A stretch of DNA of 64,000 bases from Istiophorus platypterus (taxonomy: Eukaryota > Chordata > Actinopteri > Istiophoriformes > Istiophoridae). Position 1 is the first letter of the stretch. The number at the start of each line of letters is the position of its first letter. The translations under genes and the position numbers were made by a program. The stretch is from the NCBI GenBank assembly GCA_016859345.1, contig CM029128.1:19676104-19740103 (forward strand), written 5' to 3'. The notes under the pieces are model-generated. The model was not told the origin of the DNA. It searched no databases and saw only the letters and a list, made by a program, of their open reading frames with translations. Below are positions 41,453 to 51,973 of the stretch, piece after piece.

Positions 41453-41487
<35 letters not shown>
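41453..41487. repeat. (GT)17 microsatellite
   Basis: Uninterrupted GT array, 170 bp before another one. Confidence 0.97.
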
Positions 41488-41488
<1 letters not shown>

Positions 41489-41656
41489 ATCGGTCTGAGA
41501 TGAGTCCTTCCTATAGCCGTTTTGGAAGTGTGACACAACAGTTCCTGTTGAGCGGCACTGCCATATTTGGACACAGGAAGTAATGCATAGGAAAAGCCAA
41601 AGGTAGAGAAAGAGGACTTGGTTCTACTGGTCCAGCTGTCTATGAGCCCACTGCTG

Positions 41657-41658
<2 letters not shown>

Positions 41659-41719
<61 letters not shown>
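41659..41719. repeat. (TG)30 microsatellite
   Basis: Uninterrupted TG array of about 60 bases; frames on both strands across it are artefacts. Confidence 0.97.
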
Positions 41720-41721
<2 letters not shown>

Positions 41722-42099
41722 ATGTAAACTAAAAGCTGAATGTCTGTTTCTGTTCTGTTTTTCGTTTTTTTATGCGAACTCAGCAAGAACGAAAGTCCTA
41801 CATACTTTTGGTTACTTGTATTGACTTTATTAATGGTTCTTCTTATTAATGAAATATCTGAGTCATAATCACAGGCTACGATCCCCTCTAAAACATCAGC
41901 TGTCATCTAAGTTAGAATTACAGGAGCAGGTAAGAGTCTTTTTTTGTCTCATATACAGTGCAACAAAGATTTAGTGGGTGCAGTCACGGATATGTTTGGG
42001 GAGAGGGTTCTAGAGGAAGGGCGGGGTGGGATGGCCCTGTCACTCCAGGTACTCTGCTGGGTGCTGAGGAAATGAGGATGACGTCAACAGGAGTGTGGC

Positions 42100-42345
42100 A
42101 GTGGAGGAGGTCAATGAGGTAGGAGGGCTGTGTGAGTGTAGAGACAGATTTTTAGCTGAATCTGGCCATGGTTCTTGTGGACTGGAGCGAGTGACCAGAC
42201 CAGCAGCACAGTTCTGGACTTACTGGGGTTTATTAAGGGTTTTATTAAATTAGAAAAATAATGATGATAAGGATGATTACCATAAAGAATGTGATCACAA
42301 TAGTGAAGTCTGGAATAATCAAGGTATAGATGAGAAATAGCAAAA
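42100..42345 (+). repeat. Teleost repeat remnant
   Basis: GACTGGAGCGAGTGACCAGA, CCAGCAGCACAGTTCTGGAC, TTACTGGGGTTTATTAAGG, CATAAAGAATGTGATCACAA, TAGTGAAGTCTGGAATAATC and AAGGTATAGATGAG follow the order of a common fish repeat ('gagaccagcagcagagttctggac', 'actggagtttatt', 'cataaagaa', 'gcagtagtcaa'). Name not recalled. Confidence 0.6.
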
Positions 42346-44671
42346 TATCACGATTGCTTCTAGAGCTTGGAGATTATTGACCAGTGGAACATAAACCGAA
42401 AAAAGAAAAGAAACCACTCTTCTTGGTGTCCCTTGGTGTACTAACTTCCTGTGCAAAATTTATACACAGAATTTTCACATTTGAATTTTGGTTAGGACTC
42501 ACTAAGATCATTGAGCACTTCAAATTGTACACTAACATCATATGTCTTCAAATATCAGAGAGTGAACGAAGCAGGGGTGTTACAGTAGAAAAAAATCTAG
42601 GACATTATGTTTCTTAAAAACCATACAAATAAGGCAAAGTTGGCAAAATTATATGAAGATAGGTTATTGATTAGAGTGACAGCAGTCAAAATCAGTCATC
42701 AGAGCTCTTAACATTCACAGAAATCAAAGATCACATACTATTAGAAATATAAAGAATCCCGTCTTATATAAAACTTAAAGAGGGCTCACCCACAGTAACA
42801 TGAGAAGAGATATCAAAGAGGCTGTCCAAGTAGTGCAGGGAAGTTAGACCTTGCATTAATATATCATAACAATATATCATAACAGCAAGATAATGTCATA
42901 AAAAGGATAACCATCACTATAAAAAGTATTCACTTATAGCCTGACAGAATACTGTGTCTAATAAATCATAAATTAGTGTGTCTGTAGAATATGAATTCAA
43001 AATGCTTTTCCTCTCTGGAGTTTAGATGCCCCTCGCTCAGATTTGACATGAACTGCTCTAAACCTTTGGAGTTTCAGTTCACATGTTGAAAACATGGGGC
43101 TGATCCAGAGAAGGAACCATTGTAGTCAGTCGTCGGGGGGGCAGGAAGCGTGTCATAGACAAAAACGTAGCTCTATATGACAATGTCTGTTTCCTGGGCC
43201 AGTCGGATGTTTCTGAACATCTGCTGCAGCTGGGACAGCGGTTTCTCTATAACCCTTTCATCTGCCTGGGGTTGAATGTATCTGTGTGAGTCCTTTTGAG
43301 GCAGTGAGGCTTGATAATCACAACTGAAGCTTTTGTTACATCACAACAAGGGCTTTGGTTAGCCGCACAAATTCTTGACACCTGGCAGCTGATGAAACCT
43401 GTGACAAACCATCACAGGCAGTGTTTTCTGATAAGTGCATATGTAAACCTGAAATTCACTTTGGTCCATAAATTATTATGTAATTAAAATAAGGCATTGC
43501 ATTAGAAAAGCGATTATTCCTAATAAGACATCACAGGACTCTTTTCAGCCTCAAGCGTCCACAACAATAAGCTGTTTTGTAACCTTTTTTTGCCCTGGCA
43601 TTCACTTTTCAGGCTACGTACAGGCGGCCATAGGCCTCTGATTGGTGAGGCTTGTTAGGGATGTTCTGCAGACGAAATTTTCTGTTTTTTCTAGCTGCAT
43701 TTTTGATATTATGGCAGCGCAGACTGAAGGCACACATGTTCCGAAAACAAGCAAGAAACAAAGATGACTCCAGTCCAGACCTGGCAGTATAACAGCATCA
43801 AAGACACCAAGAGTCTTAGACTTCAGACAGTCACTGACTGCAAAGGGATCCTACGCCAATATTAAGTCTAATTACTTTTTTAAAGTGTCTATGCAGAGTT
43901 TAAAAAACTTATTCGACAAAGTATGTGTCCTGATATTTAGAGGAAGACTGCATTGCACTTCTATATAAGTGTCATGTTGTAATGATGAAATTTAACAGGA
44001 ATAGTCTCGTGTTGGATGCAGTTGACCAGGGGTTTTCCATCTAACAGTTGCTGTCGTTTCCCTTTCAGTTTCTCTAAATCAACTCTGATGTTACTCTGTT
44101 CGTGGAAGTCTAGTCCAGTTCTAGTTTGTTAGAGATCAATGGTTTTAGAGACATGTCAGAGATAAAAAGGTATACTAACTTTTCAAGGTATATAAAGAGG
44201 TTGTTTTTATGTCCTCTGGTTCTCTAGCCTTTCAGAAATACTGTCAGAGATGGGGGCATGTTGTCAGCAGCTGAAGTTGGGATTCATGTAGTCCACAAGC
44301 AGTGTCTTCTCAAATGCTTATATAAGATTTAGGGCTTTTTTTGTTTTTTGGTTCAGATGATCACAGAACATTTAAAAAGCCCAGAGGTGTCTGCTCTCAT
44401 GGTCATCGTTGATCACTGTTGAGCTGTCGACTGTTTTGAGTTTTTTTGAATCTGCATGCATAAATCTTCCATTTACAGCTTGGGAGCAGACAGTTAGCAT
44501 CCACAAAACGTCCAAGTTTTTATGGTCTTATTTCATTTTACCAATATTTGATTTGACAGCCTACTTTTAGTACCATAAAGCTCAATTTTCCACTAGATGG
44601 TTTCAAAATCACTGGAAAAAACATAGTTACAATCTCAAAAAAGATCACTGTTAAATCACAAAATTATGATG

Positions 44672-44672
<1 letters not shown>

Positions 44673-44712
<40 letters not shown>

Positions 44713-44752
44713 CGTGTGTGTGTATTTCTGTGTGTGTGTGTGTGTGTGTGTG
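44673..44752. repeat. Compound (GT)n microsatellite
   Basis: Two GT arrays separated by GGTACG and TATTTC interruptions. Confidence 0.96.
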
Positions 44753-46298
44753 TCCAGGGAGGAAATATGTTTGAATGAGTCTGGTATGTAAGCCGCTCCC
44801 GTGCTTCCCTTCCTGTCAAACAGCTGCTCTCTGATTAACATCTCTGGCTCTCAACCATCAGCCCAGTTCAGGAGGATGGAGAACTTTAAAAACCAGCAGG
44901 AGGGTGAGAGGGTTCAGAGCTGCAACACGCTGATATTTGCTTTTCTTTAAATCAACTTCAAAAGGCCTAAGCTGTATTTATAGGAGAATGTATAGCATAA
45001 GAGTAGATGCACAAAAGTTTATTGAGTCATTTCTTACTTTGGACAAGCTCGGGGGGTAATTTTGCTGTTTGAGGACATACCTCTTCGGCATATTCACAGT
45101 ATCCTCCTTGTGAAATTTATGATGTAAGAGCAACATGTTAGGAGAAGTAGATGTGACGTGAAAAGTTTCAAATGACAGCACCACTTGTTAGTGGCGGCAC
45201 ATTGCTGTGAGAAGAAACTAATCTTCAGTTCCCAGAAATCCTGCTGATGGAGACAGTTTGTATTTCAGGGATTCATTCAGCATTTTTACTCTAAGTGTTC
45301 TGACAGCAGAATTTAATCTACAGGATCACATTCATTCATATTTTACACACATGCTTCTGTTGTTATCTATATTTTCCTAAAAAGACAGTTTTCTCATGAC
45401 ACCAGAAAAAAAAGAGTAACTAAATTTTGGAGAAAAAATATTTATTTCATTAATCCAGGTGTTCATTATTAAATTCAAGCAACTTAGAAAAAGTACAAGA
45501 GGGAGTTACAGCCACTTTTGAGGTGGAAAAATTAAGAGTAATATTTATTTAATAATATTTATAATATTTATTTTCAACATTTCACACATTACACAAAAGA
45601 CCTTATGACCTTAATATTACAAGAATATTCTTGTTAAATCTTTTTTTATCATAACATTACATCTGTTCCTCATAATTACAATTTTCTTCTTACAATATAA
45701 TTTATCCTTAAAAATATCCTTATCCTTAAAATATTCCATTAATCTTTTTCAAACAGTGAATCTATAACGAACAAACAAATCAGAGATGCGTTTTTCTGTT
45801 GAAGCACTGAAAGGGTTTTTGTGTTTTTTGAAGTTGAAAGCGTTTTAAATGTCAGTAAATTTCAAAAGAAATAGTGTAAGTGTGAGCACTGTAAGTAGTT
45901 AAAGTGTCAGTTGGTACTTAATCCATCTCATCTCCTGATCCTCATCCTCCTCCTCTCTCAGTGGAAAAAGAAAACCCAAAGAAAAACCACACATTCAGGC
46001 CACTTCCCATAGAAAACACGAAAATGCTGAGTGAACAGTGACATTGCCATCTTGTTGTTTCAGTTTTACCCGTCATCTGCGTATCTGCTCAGCTGTAGCT
46101 GAACAAGGACATCAGGAAATCCCTCGTATGGATGATAAGAAGCTGGTGAACTTTAACCTCACCCAGACTGGGATTTGATTGAGTAAACTGCCAAGTGATC
46201 TCAGTTTATCTGTATGTCGGCCAGTTATCAGTAACATAACCTTGGACAGCCGGAAAAAAACAAAGCACACAACAGCCTTTGTAGGTCGTTATAGAAGT

Positions 46299-46301
<3 letters not shown>

Positions 46302-46381
<80 letters not shown>
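46302..46381. repeat. (CA)40 microsatellite
   Basis: Forty uninterrupted CA units, the longest pure array in the window. The 139-aa frame through it (poly His/Thr) is not a gene. Confidence 0.98.
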
Positions 46382-46383
<2 letters not shown>

Positions 46384-48006
46384 AGGGCACTCAGAGGTCA
46401 GTAACCCGCGGCAGCTCCACCCTAGAGATACATTCTGTCTCAGGCAGGTTCTTCCCTTCCATGTTTTATCAGCACACCATTTTCCTCCCGCTCTCAGTCC
46501 AGTCTCAAAATTTATTCTCTCTTTTTGTGTTTGTTTTTATTTTGTGTGCATTTATGACGCCTGACGCAATGATGTCTGTCTTTCTAAGAGTATGTTAACA
46601 CTTTAAAAGGTTCCATTCAAAAACAGGCCGCTCTGGTTGAACATTTGATGCGAGGATGGTGATAAGTGTCGGTTTCTCAACAATGTGATTCACAGAAACT
46701 TATATAGAGGACTGCTATTATGATTTCCAAGACATGGCATAGATTTGCCTTGCCTAAGGGTGTTTTACAGAATCATTTTGGTGACTTCTTTCTTCCATGA
46801 AAGTACAAATATATCAGTTGCAAATATTTGAAATCTCAGAAGGATTATTCCTAATGATTCTGGTGAATGAACTGATTTGGCTCAGACCAGACTTTTGCAC
46901 TTCTATAAAGCCGGGGCACTTGAAAGAGACAGATTACAAGAAAGACTGGTCAGTTGAAGGCAACAGAGGCCAAGACTTCATTATTTTTATTTCCTTGTAT
47001 CGAATAAAGTCAGGTCATAAACACCAGGGGGTCTCATTGATAGGTGTGTTGCTTCAAAAAATCTAAGAGAGCTTAAAGAAAAAAATCCCCCACTTCAAAA
47101 AACCTCAGTGGGTAAAGCTCATGAATTCATGAACTTGGACATCTGGATCAAACTTCAGAAACACTAGAGTGCACTAACTTCTGCTTCTCATTTCTTCAAA
47201 ACCCGTAAAGCCTGGTAAATGCCAAGGTTTGTCGGTTCTACTCCTCCAGGCTTGTAATGAAGGTCTTCTGTTAAGAGAAAGTACCCTGCAAACCAGAACT
47301 GAGACTACTCAAATAGAGATATTCTGATCCTCCAGAGACACAGGTGACATTATACAACCGTTTTCACAGGCTGAGTAGCACAGCCTAAGTTTATGCTTCA
47401 GACAAAGGGCTCGTCAGATCTTCTAAGAGCGTCTGTAAACCACTTTTCCGACGGTTGAACAAAGGATTGGTGGCTCCATCTGAAAATTTTTGTAACTTTC
47501 TGAAATAGCTCACTCCGAGGAGGCAGGGGTTGAACTTCTCTCCCAAGCTCTCACTTCTGCATTCTCTGAAAAAGTGTTTCCATCTATTTTTGTGTCTATA
47601 CGCAAGTCCAAGACCATGAGAACCTTTGAGGAAATTCTGTCCTTTAAGCGTGGGGTGATTTGCACAATTCATCACAACACACTCGTCTCTATGACAGCAA
47701 GTTTTTCTCTTTGCCTTGTGCGCATTTGGAATATAAACATTTTGCCTTTCGTAAAAGGAGCTTGCTTGAAACACACCGAGGCCTTAACCATGACAAAACT
47801 CAGTAGAGAGCCATTTAATGCCAGCCTGCCAGTAATTGCATATCAAGGGCATTTTTCACATATTTGTCACACATGTGGAGGAGGCAGTTTTATTTGAGTA
47901 TAATGAGTAGACAAAGTAGCATTTCTGCAGTTTTTATCTCAGTTAAAGGGAGTGGATTTTGGCAGGACATCTTATACTGAATACTGAGTCCCTCATTCCT
48001 AGGCTT

Positions 48007-48053
48007 CACACACACACATACACACACACATACACACACACACACACACACAA
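48007..48053. repeat. (CA)n microsatellite with CATA units
   Basis: CA array containing two CATA interruptions. Confidence 0.95.
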
Positions 48054-48234
48054 ACAACCTCTCTCCCTCTGAAGTCAGTAGATGCTCTTGATAAACTGGA
48101 AGTTACACATAAACAGATTAGAGGATGAGGAACCTCACTTTAAATGTTTATTTTAACCACTGCTCTGTCTCAGAGCCCTGAACCTCAGCACTTTAGGACT
48201 CAGGACATTAAGTGTTTCCTGTCAGAGCTCTATA

Positions 48235-48304
48235 TGTGCGTGTGTGTGTGTGCGTGTGTGTGTGTGCATGTGTGTGTGACCATGTGTGTGACCATGTGTG
48301 TATG
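48235..48304. repeat. Imperfect (GT)n microsatellite
   Basis: GT array with GCG, GCATG and GACCAT units. A GA-rich run follows at 48351-48430, ending about 60 bases before the proximal candidate first exon. Confidence 0.93.
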
Positions 48305-48487
48305 TGCTTTCATTAGTGCATTATCTCAGTTTAAGTGTATTCGTGTGCAAGAGAGAGAGAAAGAGCAAGGGAGATAGAAATCAACAAAGGCAGCCAGGGA
48401 GAGAGAGAGAGAAAGAGTGAAACAGAGAGAGGGACGCTGAGACAGTTTGAGTCTGGTCGGCTGTAATTCCAGTCTGGCTTCTCTGTG

Positions 48488-48576
48488 ATGGACGTCCTGC
48501 CAATGTTAGCCTACACAGTCAGCCTGCTGAGGGACAATGCTGCTGTTCAGAGCATCACCGGGAGGCTCAAGAGGAG
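48488..48576 (+). CDS. sh3bp2: Candidate alternative first coding exon of sh3bp2 (proximal)
   Basis: Reads MDVLPMLAYTVSLL, then RDNAAVQSITGRLKR, and ends GAG/GTAGGC after two extra bases (AG). Joining to exon C1 at 50025 gives AG+A, ACC, ATG, which is in frame with the known start and adds 31 residues (608 aa in total). The intron would be 1448 bp. The peptide has a hydrophobic amphipathic start and looks like real coding sequence. I do not recognise it from mammalian isoforms. The donor is acceptable but not perfect (GTAGGC), and the in-frame join has a one-in-three chance of being accidental. Confidence 0.5.
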
Positions 48577-48986
48577 GTAGGCACCACCTGAGCAGGTAAC
48601 TCTTGAATGCCTGGCAGATAGCGTTAGAGGATGGCAAACTGAGGAAAACAAGACGACTGTCTTCTCCTCCATTTTTAAGACAATCTTAAGAATTCGGAAT
48701 GATGTTTTTTTCTCCACGTGCATTGGAGAACTGCTCACAGCAGCATCCACTAGCTGCTGACATTGGCTGACATTGGATGAATCAAAAAGAGTTTCCCTGA
48801 AAAACTCAGTGGGCAGAGGAAAAAAATTTCACTTGGCCTGATAAACAGCCGAAACTGTGTTTTCTAATCAAACATTAGCAAACAACTGATCGGTGTGTCT
48901 TGCCTGCTAGATTTCTAGCATCCAGCATCTTTTCAAATAGGCAGATTTCACCAAAATCTGTCGAATGTTTGTTTTTTTAGAGCGTG

Positions 48987-49020
48987 AGAGAGAGAGAGAG
49001 GGAGAGAGAGGCAGAGAGAG
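48987..49020. repeat. (GA)n-rich run
   Basis: GAGAGAGA with GGGAG and GGCAG interruptions inside the putative intron before exon C1. Confidence 0.9.
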
Positions 49021-49737
49021 ATTATGTGGGCATGGTTGTAGCAGCTGTGGATTATAGCACAAGTCCTAGAATTGGGTCCTAAAATTCTTACAGTGGCAGA
49101 ATTTTGACACAGTTTGTGTTTGGTCTTGGCCGTTGGCAGGTGCATCTCCCGTGTGATCTTGGATCTAGGACTTTGAACTGACAGCCCGATATGGCACAGC
49201 CAACAGAGGTCTTTGAAGAGGCATATAGGTTAATGAGTGTCCACCAGATCGCTCTGTAGACCTGTCTGCACACACACAAAACTTTATATTAAAACAGGAT
49301 CATATCCTTAGGTCAAGAGACATAAGAGACCAAACAGAAAATGAAAATGTGTCTTTATTTTTCATGAAGATGGATGATCTATTTACTCCAGGCTACAGTA
49401 GGACACAGGGACACAATTATAGCCTTTTGGAGCAGAAACTTTTTCTGTTGTGGAGAGTGAGATTTTTTTTTATTTAGTTAAAAAGAGCATCTTTGTTATG
49501 ATTTGAATCCAGTTGCAGATCATTTTCCAAAAACGTTGTAATAATAGGCTTTTTTTACTTTGGGGTTTTTACCACGTTCTCCTGAAATTGTGCACATATT
49601 TCAATGAAAATTCTTCCCACAACTGTTGATCATTGTGCATGTTTTTGATTTAGAGGCCTACACAGTCTTTACGGAGGTACCAACATCTCTGGGCACTTTC
49701 TTGTTCACTGCTTGGCTATAGCTTGGACAGCCTAGTT

Positions 49738-49774
49738 GGTTAGGAAGCAGGTGTGGTTAGGAAGCAGGTGTGGT
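49738..49774. repeat. 17-bp tandem duplication
   Basis: GGTTAGGAAGCAGGTGT occurs twice head to tail and a third partial copy begins (GGT). It sits about 250 bp before the sh3bp2 C1 acceptor. The identity suggests recent slippage or duplication. Confidence 0.92.
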
Positions 49775-50028
49775 AACTCGCGATGGTGGTTTGAATTCTT
49801 TATGAATCCTCAAATATTGTATCTGTCTTCTGTTTTCCTGAAGAATTTACAGAATTTCTCTCTACACAACAGATTCTGAACAAGAAGGTTTTTTATTTTT
49901 TTAATATCTGCTGGGATTCAAACCCATATCACAATGATCTTGTACAGGACCCCGAGATGGATCTTCGATCTGTTACAGAGCGGTGCAATACTTACATCCA
50001 GTTCTCTCCTCCCCTCCCCTTTAGAACC

Positions 50029-50164
50029 ATGTCAACTCCAGAGGTGTGCTGGCCAGTGCCGATGCGAGCCATCGGGGCTCAGAACCTCCTCACCATGCCA
50101 GGAGGAGTTTCCACTGCAGGATACCTCCACAAGAAAGGAGGCAGCCAGTTCAGCCTCATGAAAT
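50029..50164 (+). CDS. sh3bp2: sh3bp2 coding exon C1 (residues 1-45)
   Basis: Carries the mammalian-type start followed by PVPMRAIGAQNLLTMPGG and the first PH strand, GYLHKKGG. The acceptor is a strong pyrimidine tract ending in TTTAG at 50021-50024, so four untranslated bases (AACC) precede the ATG and an upstream exon is required. The donor is AAAT/GTGAGT, and the exon ends one base into the codon of Trp46. Confidence 0.96.
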
Positions 50165-51931
50165 GTGAGTTCCTAAGAAAAAGATTTAAGTGTGGATGGG
50201 TGGGACTTGAGGAAAACCTGACTATCCAGCAATTTGCAATACAATTTTCTTTATTGGTCAAGCAACTTTTCAACCTCGGTTAAGTGTAATTTTTAATGTG
50301 TCACCTGTCCTTCAGGGCCCCTGAGGTACATCATCATCCACAAGGGCTGTGTGTACTATTTTAAGAGCAGTACCTCTCCTGCACCACAGGGGGCGTTCTC
50401 TCTCAATGGCTACAACAGGTCAGTGAAAATTCTTCAGCTGCTGAGAGTCTTAAATCCGTAATGATGTTTTTTAGCATTATTTCCAGGGCCATGGTTTGGT
50501 AAAAACCTATAAATATCAGCAGTTATAAATTAAAAACCTGTGTAGTTTTTTCCACTATATAAATCCATACATAAATATTTTTCTTTGTATTAAAAATCTT
50601 TTCTTTTATGTAGGGTGTGCTGAGAAACCTTTCTTTTCATATTAGAATTGCATTGACATGCACAAAGAGCCTCAGGCTCTTGTCTCACAGGCCTGGGGCT
50701 TGTGGGTGTGTTTGCATTCTAAATGGAGTGAATGAACTTAATTTAAAGCACATAGCAGTTGTATACAAAGCCCTTTATATTTTCCCTGTCATTCACACAT
50801 AGTCAAGACCATCACAAACCATCATGTCAATTACAGAGCACAATGGCTCAACAGTTCATTAGGATAGTTTTAAAATCTTGGCTTATTAACAGCATTGATT
50901 GTATATATTTTCCTGTGAATAGAAACATGACTCTTACATTCATACACTTCCACAGAGTGATGAGAGCAGCAGAGGAGACAACATCCAGTAATGTTTTTCC
51001 TTTTAAGATTGTCCACTTCAGTAAAAAACACAGGACTTGGTTGTTTTCTGCAGCCAGTGAGGATGAGAGGAGGGTGAGAACAAACACACTATGAGTTTAA
51101 TAACTATTTATATCATTATGTAATATATGTGTTTTTGAGCAAAATTCACATGCACTCAGACACATGCTAAATTTTGTTTTTGCTGGCTGACAGAAATGGA
51201 TGCGACACCTGCGGAGGGAGATAGATCACTATAACGACCGAAAGGAGTGCCATATTCCCAGGTAATGTCAAAACACAGATCAATTCAGGTTTTAAAACCC
51301 AATGTAGACTCCAACTATCGTATAATCTGACGAGAGCCCAGAGCTTCTTCATATAAAAACCAGAGGCACAATTGAACAAAAAAAAAAAAAAAAAAAAGAA
51401 ATGACAGAAATCTATTGAGTACGTCCAAAAGCTTGTGGAGCCTGATCTCTCAGGAAATTTGTATTTACCTCTATGAAAAAACAAAGTCTAAAAGTCTAAA
51501 AATCCACACAAATTTGATGTTTCTGCTTGTTGTTCCTTCACAACAACATTTTCTTTGTTATCGTAGTGACTCAGATTCAGACACCGACAGTTTCTATGGC
51601 ACCATTGAGAAGCCCATGGATATTAAACACACCGACAGTAATGCAGATGATGGTAAGACCAGCTCAATGGACGCATAAACAAAACACTCATATGATAATA
51701 GTGAGTAATTAAATTATAACCACAGACCCCAGTTCTGAGTATAGCTCCACCCACATAATAATTTTGAAAATGCTGACAAAGCTCCAACAACATGTTGAAG
51801 TCTGCTGTACCTCTATAAACTGTTGTAACTCTTCCTTCCATGTGTAGACTACGTTGAGGAGGAGGACGATGATGATGAGGAAGACTATCTGAAGCCAGAC
51901 GCTGACTGTTCGCCTACATCTACAGGTGATG

Positions 51932-51973
<42 letters not shown>

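Larger units (their letters stand above)
39048..48487 (+). other. Probable first intron or intergenic stretch, no supported gene
   Basis: If the distal first exon is real this is intron 1 of sh3bp2. It contains (GT)n arrays at 41453, 41659 and 44673, a (CA)n array at 46302, a teleost repeat remnant at about 42100-42345 and the double-strand-open segment at 43140-43290. The frames at 46179-46598 and 41640-41906 are microsatellite artefacts. Nothing else is recognised. Confidence 0.5.
48577..50024 (+). other. Probable intron before coding exon C1
   Basis: Lies between the proximal candidate first exon and the acceptor at 50024. It contains a GA-rich run (48987-49020) and a 17-bp tandem duplication (49738-49774). 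The end has a long pyrimidine tract, as expected of a strong acceptor. No coding frame is supported. Confidence 0.5.

Noticed and set aside
44877..44902. ATG followed by MENFKNQQE and a GTGAGA donor
   Set aside because: One base is left over, so it does not join in frame to sh3bp2 exon C1, and its context is otherwise unremarkable.
46179..46598. 139-codon open frame
   Set aside because: Most of its core is His/Thr encoded by the (CA)40 microsatellite; no domain or splice context.
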